From: an uncultured Prevotella sp.
GTDB taxonomy: Bacteria; Bacteroidota; Bacteroidia; Bacteroidales; Bacteroidaceae
Direction: 5' to 3'
Length of the DNA stretch: 12,539 bases
NCBI GenBank assembly: GCA_900550035.1
Contig: URQS01000079.1
Coordinates: forward strand, 1 to 12,539
The position numbers were made by a program, and so were the translations under genes. The notes beneath the pieces were generated by a model. It did no database searches. It had not been told where the DNA came from and saw nothing but the letters and a program-made list of their open reading frames with translations. Positions 1-7,300 of the stretch are shown in pieces (position 1 is the first letter of the stretch; each line of letters begins with the position of its first letter).

Positions 1-22
1 GCCTTCTTTACTTTGGGTCTTC

Positions 23-52
23 AAGGTCTAACGACTTTGGAGACCTTTTTTT
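23..52 (+). terminator. Intrinsic terminator of an upstream transcript
   Basis: Perfect 7-bp stem AAGGTCT (23-29) / AGACCTT (41-47) with an 11-base loop, followed by an unbroken T-run to 52. It closes a transcript entering from left of the window; the gene itself is outside. Confidence 0.75.
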
Positions 53-313
53 ATGCCATTATGCTACGCACTATACATTATTATATACGTACATTATATA
101 ATATATGGCTTGTTTACATACTTATTCTAAGCCCGTCATTAAAAAAACTAAAAATTAGGGTAAATCCTATATCGTTTTAGGGTTTTCCCCATTAAACCTA
201 ACAAAAGAAGCATTAATTTTGCAGTAGATAAATTAGATTTGCTTTCAAACCATGCAATGTTTTGCAGGTTTTTGCATTCTAATAATAGATAAGATATTTA
301 AATGTAAGAGATT
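53..313 (+). promoter_or_regulatory. Upstream region of the Tyr/Trp-rich secreted protein gene, with candidate -7 element and TTAGGGT repeats
   Basis: This A/T-rich non-coding stretch contains no convincing gene. TAATTTTG (214-221) fits the Bacteroidota -7 consensus TAnnTTTG, about 95 bases before the ATG at 314; a good -33 TTTG is not seen. TTAGGGT occurs twice in direct orientation (155-161 and 177-183), 22 bp apart, upstream of the -7 element, where an activator could bind. The second copy runs into AGGG-TTTT-CCCC. The promoter call is inferred from motif match and position only. Confidence 0.4.
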
Positions 314-1312
314 ATGGATACACGGTTTTTATTGCTTTCGCTTATCCTTGGAGCTATGCCGCTCTGTATGGATGCTCAGGATGATGTCTATTTCACTCCA
401 AAGAAGAGAGCGAAAACAGACATCACGTATAATAATAATGAAAAGAAGGAAGTCGGTTGTCCTACCTACTATTGTGGCAGCAATCGTGACATTGACGAAT
501 ATAATCGTCGTGGCAAACTGAAGAGCTACTATCAGAAGATTGGTACCGACTCGTTGGGCAACGACATTATAGAGTTTCGTGAGGGAGACGGAACGTATGG
601 CAAGGCCGACCTGGATTCTACCATAACAATATATCCCGGTTCGGAGCGTTACTATGACGACGATATGGACAGCGACTTCATGTGGTCGCGTCGTATGAGC
701 CGTTTTGACGGATTCTACGATCCGTGGTTCTACGGCAGTTATTGGGGACGTCCCTATTGGCGTTCATATTATGGATGGTACGATCCTTGGTACGACCCAT
801 GGTATGGTCCTTATTACTCTGGATGGTATGGTCCATACTACTCTGGTTGGTATGGTGGCTGGTACAATCCTTGGCACTATGGCTACTATGGATGGTCATC
901 GCCCTATTGGGGTTGGGGCGGATGGTATCGCCCAGGTGTACGTTATATAGCAGGTGGTCCAACTGGTACACGCAATCACTCGGCAGGCGGTCCGATTTCA
1001 AATGGCAGACGCTATGGCGTGTCTAATCGCAACAGCTACGGTCGTGACTACGACATGAACAATAGCAATCGTCGTGGCAGTTTTGGCAGTCGTCGTTCTA
1101 ACAATTCTACACGCAACGACCGTAATACATTCGACAACTATCAGCAGCAGACACAGCGTCCGATGTTTGAGAACCAAGGCAACTTCGGTAGCAATCGCGG
1201 CACATTCGGAGGCGGTTCAAGCTTTGGCACTAACAGAGGTTCGTTCGGCGGAGGCACAAGAGGCGGTGGCTCAATGGGCGGAAGCCGTGGCGGATTTGGC
1301 AGTCGCCGATAA
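314..1312 (+). CDS. Secreted Tyr/Trp/Gly-rich protein of unknown function
   Basis: 332 residues. I do not recognise a named family. The N-terminus looks like a signal peptide (hydrophobic residues 5-16, likely cleavage after Ala21 or Gln22), so the product should reach the periplasm or cell surface. Residues 23-130 are ordinary and acidic in places. Residues about 134-206 are extremely rich in Tyr, Trp, Gly and Pro, with repeated WYDPW and YGPYYSGW units; two exact-length 24-bp DNA repeats lie at 803-826 and 827-850. Residues 217-332 are a Gly/Arg/Ser/Asn-rich low-complexity tail. The start at 314 is preceded by TAAGAG (305-310) and is the only one giving a signal peptide. The next gene starts 69 bases downstream and encodes an outer-membrane protein, so co-transcription and envelope location are plausible. 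Expression as a protein is likely; function is unknown. Confidence 0.75.
   Translation: MDTRFLLLSLILGAMPLCMDAQDDVYFTPKKRAKTDITYNNNEKKEVGCPTYYCGSNRDIDEYNRRGKLKSYYQKIGTDSLGNDIIEFREGDGTYGKADLDSTITIYPGSERYYDDDMDSDFMWSRRMSRFDGFYDPWFYGSYWGRPYWRSYYGWYDPWYDPWYGPYYSGWYGPYYSGWYGGWYNPWHYGYYGWSSPYWGWGGWYRPGVRYIAGGPTGTRNHSAGGPISNGRRYGVSNRNSYGRDYDMNNSNRRGSFGSRRSNNSTRNDRNTFDNYQQQTQRPMFENQGNFGSNRGTFGGGSSFGTNRGSFGGGTRGGGSMGGSRGGFGSRR
803..850 (+). repeat. Two tandem 24-bp coding repeats (YGPYYSGW units)
   Basis: Two adjacent 24-bp units (803-826, 827-850) differ at only a few third-codon positions and each encodes YGPYYSGW. They sit in the aromatic-rich core of the secreted protein and are a likely site of copy-number change. 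Confidence 0.7.
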
Positions 1313-1381
1313 TGGTGCCAATATTTAAAGGTTTGGCTATATACATATATATATAATGTAATGTTTATTGATTAGTAAGAT

Positions 1382-3025
1382 ATGAAAAAGATACTTTCTA
1401 TAATGACTGCAGCGATGCTTGGCACCGCTGTCAGCGCACAGGAGACATACGACAATGCCCAGCTTGCATCGAAAGACCTCAACGGTACTGCACGTTATGT
1501 AGGTATGGGTGGAGCAATGGAGGCACTCGGAGCTGATATTTCGACTATCGGCACCAACCCTGCCGGCATCGGTATGTTCCGTCGCGGTATGGTGGCTGGC
1601 TCGTTCGGCTTTAATACTCAGCAGAATGTCAAGTCGTTTGGCAATGCCAACAAGACAAACATGAGTTTCGATCAGGCAGGCTTTGTATATTCAATGCGTT
1701 CGGGCAGACATTCGATGGTCAACTTCGGCTTCAACTACACCAAGAGCAAGAACTTCGACCAGATACTCACAGCAGCGGGCAAATTGAACAATGCCTCGCA
1801 GAACAAGCTTTCGGCAATGAAGAATGCTAATGGTGTGTACACATTGCAAGACAAGAACAACGGATTGGTAAGCAATTCGGGCGCATACAGTCAGGCTGAC
1901 TATCTGTATAGCAATGTACTCTTCAATCACTATGATGCAACTAAACCTGATGATCCTAACAATGCTATGCTTTCAGAAGGTAATAAGGGTGTAATCGTAA
2001 ATAAGCATACAGGTCTACCCGTCTACTACAACGCTACCGGTTACGACTTCGGACGCTCTACTACAGGATACATAGGTCAGTATGACTTCAACGTTAGCGG
2101 CAACTCAAACGACCGCTTCTACTGGGGATTCACAGTAGGAATATACGACGTTCACTACAACAGCTCATCATTGTATTCAGAGAGTCTTGTTGACGGCGAC
2201 AAGGCCATCGGTGACGTAGCAATGAACGACGAGCGCAAGATTACAGGTACTGGTTTTGACGTTAAGGCGGGCTTGATATTCCGTCCGGCTGAAGAGTCGC
2301 CGTTCCGTATCGGATTGTATGTACATACCCCTACATGGTACGACCTCACCACTCGCAACTATACAGTACTCGAAAATAATACCAATAAGGCTTATGGTTC
2401 AACCGAACGTGGCAAGTCAAGCGAGTCGTACGACTTCAAATTCTACACTCCTTGGCGTTTCGGTGTGAGCCTCGGCCATACCGTAGGTAACTATCTTGCA
2501 CTCGGTGCCACATACGAATATGCCGACTATACCACCAACGACATTCGTGTCAACGATGGGGGAGAGGTTGACTATTGGGGCAACTATTACGAGACAAGTT
2601 CGCGCGATGAGGCTATGAAGCAGAACATCAAGAACTCGCTCAAGGGCGTACATACCGTGAAACTCGGTATGGAGTTCAAGCCCGAGAAGAACTTTGCTGT
2701 TCGTCTTGGCTACAACTATCAGTCGGCTATGTACAACAAGAACGGATTTAAGGACGGAAGTCTGGAGTCGTATGGCACATACTACGCTTCGACAACCGAC
2801 TATACCAACTGGAAGGACACCCATCGTTTCACAGCAGGTGTAGGCTACAACTACGGCAAATTCTCGTTCGACCTTGCCTATCAGTACAGCCAGACCAATG
2901 GCGACTTCTATCCATTCATGAGTTATGTTGACGGCTCTGAGCCTAAGTTCGACAATGTATGCGATGCAGTCAAGGTAAGCAACAAGCGCAATCAGCTTCT
3001 GTTCACAGTAGGCTATAAGTTCTAA
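1382..3025 (+). CDS. OmpP1/FadL/TodX-family outer-membrane transport protein
   Basis: 547 residues, with a clear signal peptide (residues 1-19, cleavage near VSA/QE). The mature N-terminus contains the segment GTARYVGMGGAMEALGADI followed by STIGTNPAGIGMFR, typical of Bacteroidota members of the OmpP1/FadL family, often annotated as hemin receptor or outer-membrane protein. Family members are beta-barrels whose N-terminus plugs the pore and which take up hydrophobic small molecules. The rest alternates in the manner of beta-strands (for example FYWGFTVGIYDVHY and VHTVKLGMEFKPEKNFAVRLGY). It ends in LLFTVGYKF, the terminal-Phe signature read by the BAM complex. The length suits a FadL-type barrel with long loops. 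The substrate cannot be told; the hemin label common for homologues is not supported by anything visible here. Confidence 0.88.
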   Translation: MKKILSIMTAAMLGTAVSAQETYDNAQLASKDLNGTARYVGMGGAMEALGADISTIGTNPAGIGMFRRGMVAGSFGFNTQQNVKSFGNANKTNMSFDQAGFVYSMRSGRHSMVNFGFNYTKSKNFDQILTAAGKLNNASQNKLSAMKNANGVYTLQDKNNGLVSNSGAYSQADYLYSNVLFNHYDATKPDDPNNAMLSEGNKGVIVNKHTGLPVYYNATGYDFGRSTTGYIGQYDFNVSGNSNDRFYWGFTVGIYDVHYNSSSLYSESLVDGDKAIGDVAMNDERKITGTGFDVKAGLIFRPAEESPFRIGLYVHTPTWYDLTTRNYTVLENNTNKAYGSTERGKSSESYDFKFYTPWRFGVSLGHTVGNYLALGATYEYADYTTNDIRVNDGGEVDYWGNYYETSSRDEAMKQNIKNSLKGVHTVKLGMEFKPEKNFAVRLGYNYQSAMYNKNGFKDGSLESYGTYYASTTDYTNWKDTHRFTAGVGYNYGKFSFDLAYQYSQTNGDFYPFMSYVDGSEPKFDNVCDAVKVSNKRNQLLFTVGYKF

Positions 3026-3036
3026 TCACATTTAAC

Positions 3037-3082
3037 GGTGCAAAAGTTTGGCGTAATAAAAAAAAAGCCTTACCTTTGCACC
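3037..3082 (+). promoter_or_regulatory. Promoter of the tRNA-Thr/tRNA-Gly transcript, bracketed by an inverted repeat
   Basis: TTTG (3047-3050), a 20-bp spacer and TACCTTTG (3071-3078) match the Bacteroidota -33/-7 housekeeping promoter very well; the predicted start is about 20 bases before tRNA-Thr. GGTGCAAA (3037-3044) and TTTGCACC (3075-3082) form a perfect 8-bp inverted repeat around the core, so the -7 box is half of a palindrome. Whether this is an operator or a coincidence is open. Confidence 0.8.
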
Positions 3083-3103
3083 GCATTCAGAAAATGTGAG
3101 CAA

Positions 3104-3179
<76 letters not shown>

Positions 3180-3208
3180 CACTTTCTTGATAAATCAATC
3201 AGACTGTT

Positions 3209-3281
3209 GCGGTAATAGCTCAGTTGGTAGAGCACTAGCTTCCCAAGCTGGGGGTCGCGGGTTCGAACCCCGTTTACCGCT
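3209..3281 (+). tRNA. tRNA-Gly (anticodon CCC)
   Basis: Cloverleaf: acceptor GCGGTAA/TTACCGC, D-arm GCTC-AGTTGGTA-GAGC, anticodon stem CTAGC/GCTGG with loop TTCCCAA (anticodon CCC at 3242-3244), and T-arm GCGGG-TTCGAAC-CCCGT. The discriminator is T3281, usual for tRNA-Gly. Unlike its neighbour, CCA is not encoded and must be added after transcription. It decodes GGG and lies 29 bases after tRNA-Thr, so the two are probably one transcript. Confidence 0.94.
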
Positions 3282-3320
3282 CGTGCAATTCTCGGTAAAA
3301 TCTTTCGTTTTAAATAATAG

Positions 3321-3358
3321 GGCGGTTGTCAATTTTGGCAATCGCCTTTTGTTTTTTT
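3321..3358 (+). terminator. Terminator after the tRNA pair
   Basis: A near-perfect stem of up to 12 bp (3321-3332 with 3335-3346, including G-T pairs) is followed by TTTTGTTTTTTT (3347-3358). It ends the tRNA transcript and insulates groESL. Confidence 0.85.
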
Positions 3359-3463
3359 ACTATTTAAGAAGTGTCAATTGTGTCATATTATACTGCCATA
3401 TATGTCATTCTTCCACTTTTTGCCACTTGCAGCTGAAAGTAAAAAATGCGGTAAACAATTTTT

Positions 3464-3479
3464 TGGCACGTTTTTGGCT
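3464..3479 (+). promoter_or_regulatory. Candidate sigma-54 (-24/-12) promoter of groESL
   Basis: TGGCACG (3464-3470), four bases, then TGGCT (3475-3479) matches the RpoN consensus TGGCACGnnnnTTGCW at all but one position and keeps the key GG-N10-GC spacing (GG 3465-3466, GC 3477-3478). The predicted start is near 3490, about 70 bases before the groES ATG. No CIRCE element is visible. Repeated TGTCA boxes at 3371-3385 lie where an enhancer-binding activator could sit. Motif evidence only. Confidence 0.55.
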
Positions 3480-3559
3480 ATATGCTAACCGAACACAGAC
3501 GGCAAACGTCGCGAGGTTCGCAACATAAATGAATATAAACAATTAAAATCATAAGAATT

Positions 3560-3832
3560 ATGAACATTAAACCATTAGCAGACAGAGTGCTTGTACTTCC
3601 TGCACAGGCAGAAGAGAAAGTTGGCGGAATCATCATTCCTGATACAGCAAAAGAGAAACCGCAGCACGGTACTATCGTTGCCGCTGGCAATGGCACTAAG
3701 GATGAGGAAATGATTCTTAAGGAAGGTGATGAAATCCTTTACGGCAAATATTCGGGCACAGAGTTTGAAGTTGAGGGTACAAAATACCTCATCATGCGTC
3801 AAAGCGACGTTCTTGCCGTAGTTCAGAAGTAA
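3560..3832 (+). CDS. groES: Co-chaperonin GroES (Hsp10)
   Basis: 90 residues, full length for GroES, which forms a seven-membered lid over GroEL and drives ATP-dependent folding in the cytoplasm. Family hallmarks are visible: the start MNIKPLADRVLV, the mobile-loop segment EEKVGGIIIPDTAKEKPQ, the turn VAAGNG, the conserved GDEILYGKYSGTE, and the end YLIMRQSDVLAVVQ. The ATG at 3560 gives the canonical N-terminus. groEL follows 84 bases downstream in the same direction, so the two form the usual groESL operon, probably read from the promoter near 3464-3479. Confidence 0.97.
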   Translation: MNIKPLADRVLVLPAQAEEKVGGIIIPDTAKEKPQHGTIVAAGNGTKDEEMILKEGDEILYGKYSGTEFEVEGTKYLIMRQSDVLAVVQK

Positions 3833-3860
3833 TTCAAAACTCAAAATTCTTAATTCAAAA

Positions 3861-3911
3861 TTCGCGTAAGCGAACAATTCAACATTCAACATTTAACATT
3901 CAACATTTGAA
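3861..3911 (+). repeat. Hairpin and five 7-bp tandem units between groES and groEL
   Basis: TTCGC-GTAA-GCGAA (3861-3874) forms a short hairpin with a GNRA loop. It is followed by five tandem 7-bp units of the form ATTCAAC/ATTTAAC (3877-3911; the last reads ATTTGAA) just before the groEL start at 3917. There is no T-run, so it is not a terminator. It may set groEL translation or mRNA processing; no function is shown. Confidence 0.6.
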
Positions 3912-3916
3912 TAATC

Positions 3917-5547
3917 ATGGCTAAAGAGATAAAATACAATATAGACGCCCGCGACCTGTTGAAGAACGGTGTAGACAAATTGGCTAATGCTGTTAAGGTT
4001 ACACTCGGCCCGAAAGGTCGCAATGTAGTTATCGAGAAGAAGTTCGGTGCTCCGCAGATTACAAAGGACGGTGTTACCGTAGCTAAGGAAGTAGAGCTTG
4101 AGGACAAGTTCGAGAACACAGGTGCCCAGCTCGTTAAGAGCGTAGCAAGCAAGACTGGCGATGATGCTGGTGACGGTACTACAACAGCTACCATCCTTAC
4201 ACAGGCCATCGTAACAGAGGGCTTGAAGAACGTTACTGCTGGTGCCAATCCTATGGACTTGAAGCGTGGTATCGACAAGGCTGTTGCAGCCGTAGTAGAC
4301 CACATCAAGGAGACTGCCGAGATTGTTGGCGACAACTACGACAAGATTGAGCAGGTAGCCACCGTTTCTGCCAACAACGATCCTGAGATTGGCAAGCTCT
4401 TGGCTGACGCTATGCGCAAGGTATCGAAGGATGGTGTTATCACTATCGAGGAGAGCAAGAGTCGCGACACCAGCATCGGTGTTACTGAGGGTATGCAGTT
4501 CGACCGTGGCTACTTGAGTGGCTACTTCGTTACAGATGCCGACAAGATGGAGTGCGTTATGGACAACCCATACATCCTTATCTACGACAAGAAGATAAGC
4601 AACCTCAAGGATCTTCTGCCTATCCTGCAGCCAGCTGCTGAGAGCGGACGCCCAATGCTTATCATTGCAGAGGATGTTGACTCTGAGGCTTTGACCACAT
4701 TGGTAGTAAACCGTCTGCGTGGTGGCTTGAAGATTTGTGCTGTTAAGGCTCCTGGCTTCGGCGATCGTCGTAAGGCTATGCTTGAGGATATTGCTACTCT
4801 TACCGGTGGCGTTGTCATCAGCGAGGAGAAGGGCTTGAGTCTCGACAAGGCTACACTCGACCTCTGTGGTACTTGTGAGAAGGCTACTGTAAGCAAGGAC
4901 AACACTACTATCGTAGGTGGTGCCGGTCAGAAGGAGCTTATCGCCGACCGTGTTGCACAGATCAAGAACGAGATTGCCAACACCAAGAGCTCATACGACA
5001 AGGAAAAGCTCCAGGAGCGTCTTGCAAAGCTCGCAGGTGGCGTAGCCGTTCTGTACGTTGGTGCCAACAGCGAGGTTGAGATGAAGGAGAAGAAGGACCG
5101 CGTTGACGACGCTTCTGCGCTACACGTGCAGCAATGGAGGAAGGCGTTGTCGTTGGTGGCGGCACAACATACATCCGCGCTCAGAAGGAGCTTGCAGAGC
5201 TCAAGGGCGAGAACGCTGACGAGCAGACAGGTATCAACATCGTGCGTCGTGCTATCGAGGAGCCGCTTCGCCAGATTGTGAAGAACGCCGGTGGCGAGGG
5301 TGCTGTTGTCGTTCAGAAGGTTCGCGAGGGCGAGGGCGACTTCGGCTACAACGCTCGCAAGGACGCTTACGAAGACCTCCGCGCAGCAGGTGTCATCGAC
5401 CCGGCTAAGGTGGAGCGCGTAGCTCTTGAGAACGCTGCTTCTATCGCAGGTATGTTCCTCACAACCGAGTGTATCATCTGCGACAAACCAGAGGAGAAGG
5501 CTCCGGCTATGCCGATGGGCAACCCGGGCATGGGTGGCATGATGTAA
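3917..5547 (+). CDS. groEL: Chaperonin GroEL (Hsp60), reading frame broken once near codon 399
   Basis: GroEL forms the double-ring ATP-driven folding chamber. Conserved blocks are present: VTLGPKGRNVVIEKKFG, DGVTVAKE, GDGTTTATIL (nucleotide site, residues about 85-94), KAPGFGDRRKAML, and the end MPMGNPGMGGMM, the flexible Gly/Met tail. Frame 1 is good to GAC GAC GCT (codon 399, ending 5113). The true sequence resumes at GCT ACA CGT (5119) in the frame shifted by one, giving ATRAAMEEGVVVGGG. A DDAL(H/S/N)ATRAA-type junction is expected, so 5114-5118 looks like a small insertion plus a small deletion, net one base short. With one base restored the product would be 543 residues, normal for the family. 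Because GroEL is essential and both sides are well conserved, a sequencing or assembly error is more likely than a real pseudogene. No slippery-site recoding signal is obvious. Confidence 0.92.
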
Positions 5548-5580
5548 TCAGACCGAAATCACAGATTGAATAAAACACAG

Positions 5581-5619
5581 AAAGAGTCCCTATTCCGTAG
5601 TGGAGTAGGGACTCTTTTT
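5581..5619 (+). terminator. Terminator of groESL
   Basis: A long stem of up to 16 bp (5581-5596 with 5602-5617, one G-T pair) encloses loop GTAGT and runs into a T-tract. This is a strong intrinsic terminator 33 bases after the groEL stop. Confidence 0.92.
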
Positions 5620-5698
5620 GTGTTTCTCCTTCGTTTAATATGCCATTACTTTCTTGTTTAATCTATGTTAATTAGCCTGATAAACAATAACTTTGTTG

Positions 5699-5721
5699 TA
5701 TATTTGTAGGTGGTTCCTACA
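5699..5721 (+). promoter_or_regulatory. Promoter of the BRO-N/DinD-like gene overlapping a perfect palindrome
   Basis: TATATTTG (5699-5706) fits the Bacteroidota -7 element; no clear -33 TTTG is seen. Overlapping its 3' end and covering the expected start site is the perfect palindrome TGTAGG-N5-CCTACA (5705-5721), an obvious place for a repressor. A weaker pair GGTTC (5712-5716) / GAACC (5747-5751) follows in the leader. Regulation is inferred; the binding protein is unknown. Confidence 0.5.
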
Positions 5722-5774
5722 TTTAATGATTTTGTTCGACAGATGAGAACCTAATGTAATAAACAAGTAATAAA

Positions 5775-6659
5775 ATGGTGAATAAGAACTCTATAAAACT
5801 TTTTGGCGGCGATAAGATTCGTGCCGTTTGGGACGATGAACAGGAAAAGTGGTATTTCTCTGTTGTTGATGTCGTGGCGGTATTGACGGAAAGCAAGGAT
5901 TTTCAGACCGCAAGAAAGTACTGGAACAAGCTAAAACAGCGTTTGAAGGAAGAGGGTTTTGAACCGGTGACAAATTGTCACCAGTTGAAAATGCCTGCAG
6001 CAGATGGAAAGATGCGCTTAACAGATGTTGCTGATACAGAGCAACTTTTGCGTATCATTCAGTCTGTGCCTTCACCAAAGGCTGAGCCGTTTAAGATGTG
6101 GCTTGCTAAAGTTGGAACAGCTCGACTTAATCAGATGCAGGATCCAGAGCTGAGTATTCAGCAGGCCATGATAGACTATAAGCGATTGGGATATTCTGAC
6201 AATTGGATCAACCAGCGACTGAAAAGCATTGAGATACGCAAGGATTTGACCGACCAATGGAAACTTCATAATGTAGAAGAAGGAGTGCAGTATGCTACTT
6301 TGACCGACATCATCTATCAGTCATGGGCTGGCAGGACATCAAAGGAATACAAGAAGTTGAAAGGCTTGAAGAAGGAAAATCTTCGTGATAACATGACTAA
6401 CGAAGAATTGGTTCTGAATATGCTTGCAGAACTTTCTGCAACAAGCATAACCAAAGCCAAGAATCCCCAAACGTTGGATGAAAACAAAACTTGTGCAAAA
6501 GAAGGAGGTGATGTGGCTCGTGTAGCAAGAGAACAATTAGAATCGAAGACAGGGCGATCGGTTGTTTCTCCCCTCTCAGCCAAAAGATTCTTTGAGGCTC
6601 AACAGCCCAAAGGAAGATTGGACGACAAAAGTGCTTGTGGCGAGGAGCAAGATAAATAA
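5775..6659 (+). CDS. BRO-N domain, DinD-like protein
   Basis: 294 residues. The N-terminal part (about 8-115) has the BRO-N/phage-antirepressor pattern IKLFGGDKIRAVWDDEQ, WYFSVVDVVAVLTES, YWNKLKQRLKEEG and MRLTDVADTEQLLRIIQS. The middle (120-235) matches the remainder typical of this group: PFKMWLAKVG, RLGYSDNWINQRLKSIEIRK, YATLTDIIYQSWAG and KGLKKENLRDNMTNEELVLNMLAE. Such proteins are annotated as BRO-family or DNA-damage-inducible protein D; related domains occur in phage antirepressors and bind DNA, but the biochemical role of the chromosomal group is not settled. The C-terminus (245-294) is charged and probably disordered. The gene stands alone between the groESL terminator and a convergent operon, and its promoter carries a palindromic operator candidate, consistent with damage-inducible or repressor-controlled expression. 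It could be a stranded mobile-element gene; no flanking repeats are seen. Confidence 0.85.
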   Translation: MVNKNSIKLFGGDKIRAVWDDEQEKWYFSVVDVVAVLTESKDFQTARKYWNKLKQRLKEEGFEPVTNCHQLKMPAADGKMRLTDVADTEQLLRIIQSVPSPKAEPFKMWLAKVGTARLNQMQDPELSIQQAMIDYKRLGYSDNWINQRLKSIEIRKDLTDQWKLHNVEEGVQYATLTDIIYQSWAGRTSKEYKKLKGLKKENLRDNMTNEELVLNMLAELSATSITKAKNPQTLDENKTCAKEGGDVARVAREQLESKTGRSVVSPLSAKRFFEAQQPKGRLDDKSACGEEQDK

Positions 6660-6670
6660 TGTATATAAAA

Positions 6671-6714
6671 TGACACTCCACCTTGAAAGCATTGCTTTCT
6701 GAGGTAGAGTGTCA
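6671..6714 (-). terminator. Long hairpin, terminator of the nitroreductase operon on the minus strand
   Basis: TGACACTC (6671-6678) pairs with GAGTGTCA (6707-6714), followed inward by ACCT/AGGT and GAAAGC/GCTTTC around loop ATT, with small mismatches. Read on the minus strand the stem is followed by TTTTAT, so it suits the leftward operon. It may also help stop rightward transcription. Confidence 0.65.
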
Positions 6715-6728
6715 AATTCGATGTGGTC

Positions 6729-6770
6729 GGAACTTTAATATATTGTTAAGGTTCCATTTTGTCTTCTTTT
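6729..6770 (+). terminator. Terminator of the BRO-N/DinD-like gene
   Basis: GGAACTTTA (6729-6737) pairs with TAAGGTTCC (6747-6755), 9 bp with one G-T, and is followed by T-rich ATTTTGTCTTCTTTT. It sits between two convergent transcripts, next to the minus-strand hairpin. Confidence 0.6.
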
Positions 6771-6781
6771 ACTTGTTTTGA

Positions 6782-7291
6782 TTATACTTCTTCAACAATC
6801 TCTTCGATAGCCTTACGCTTATTCTCTGCACGCGGACAATCGTCGGCGATATGTCCGACGGGGATGATTACCACAGCTCCGAAGTCGGCAGAAGGGAAGA
6901 GACGACTCATGATGTCGGTGTCGAAGTTGCACACCCAGCAAGTGCCAAGATTGCGCTCCGTTGCAGCGAGGCACAGATGTTCGGTAGCAATAGCCACGTC
7001 GATGTCGCCGTGCTGCTTGTCGTCGTAGCGGCGTGTCCAGCACTCGCTGTTGTTCTTCATGCACACGATGTAGAGCGGAGCAGTGCGGAACCAATCGCGG
7101 TCGTATGCCTGCCAGAGCTGTTCCTTAGCCTCCTTGCTGCGCACGACGACAAATTTCCACGGTTGGCGGTTGACAGCCGACGGAGCCAATCGCACGCACT
7201 CGAGGATGTATGCCAAGTCGTCGTCGCTTACCGCCTCGTCAGTATATTTGCGTGCCGAGAAGCGGGTTTGTGATAGTTCGAGAATATTCAT
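6782..7291 (-). CDS. Small nitroreductase-family flavoprotein
   Basis: 169 residues, at the short end for the family. Nitroreductase-fold enzymes bind FMN and use NAD(P)H to reduce nitro compounds, quinones or related substrates in the cytoplasm. Visible family motifs are LSQTRFSARKYTDEAV at the N-terminus (the R-S-x-R type FMN phosphate contact), LAPSAVNRQPWKFVVV (residues about 36-51), HGDIDVAIATEHLCLAATERNLGTCWV-type helix (94-119) and a C-terminal VIIPVGH segment. The final DCPRAENKRK replaces the more usual Pro/Lys-rich stretch before the terminal helix. It begins 9 bases after the stop of the lipoprotein gene on the same strand, so it is the second gene of a two-gene operon. The substrate cannot be predicted. 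Confidence 0.88.
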   Translation of the reverse strand: MNILELSQTRFSARKYTDEAVSDDDLAYILECVRLAPSAVNRQPWKFVVVRSKEAKEQLWQAYDRDWFRTAPLYIVCMKNNSECWTRRYDDKQHGDIDVAIATEHLCLAATERNLGTCWVCNFDTDIMSRLFPSADFGAVVIIPVGHIADDCPRAENKRKAIEEIVEEV

Positions 7292-7300
7292 ACGTTCGGC

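Noticed and set aside
2417..2824. Minus-strand open frame of 135 codons within the OmpP1-family gene
   Set aside because: It is a shadow of the real gene: no promoter, signal or family resemblance, and the plus-strand frame is clearly conserved protein.
3877..3911. CRISPR-like array in the groES-groEL gap
   Set aside because: Units are only 7 bp with no spacers.
3886..4335. Minus-strand open frames of 136-149 codons over the start of groEL
   Set aside because: They are fully explained as antisense of the highly biased groEL codons.
5134..5547. Separate 137-residue protein after the first part of groEL
   Set aside because: Its sequence is the GroEL C-terminal third joined to the upstream part by one frameshift; its apparent start Met is an internal residue.
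6851..7273. Plus-strand open frame of 140 codons opposite the nitroreductase gene
   Set aside because: The minus strand carries recognisable nitroreductase motifs; this frame has none and no promoter.
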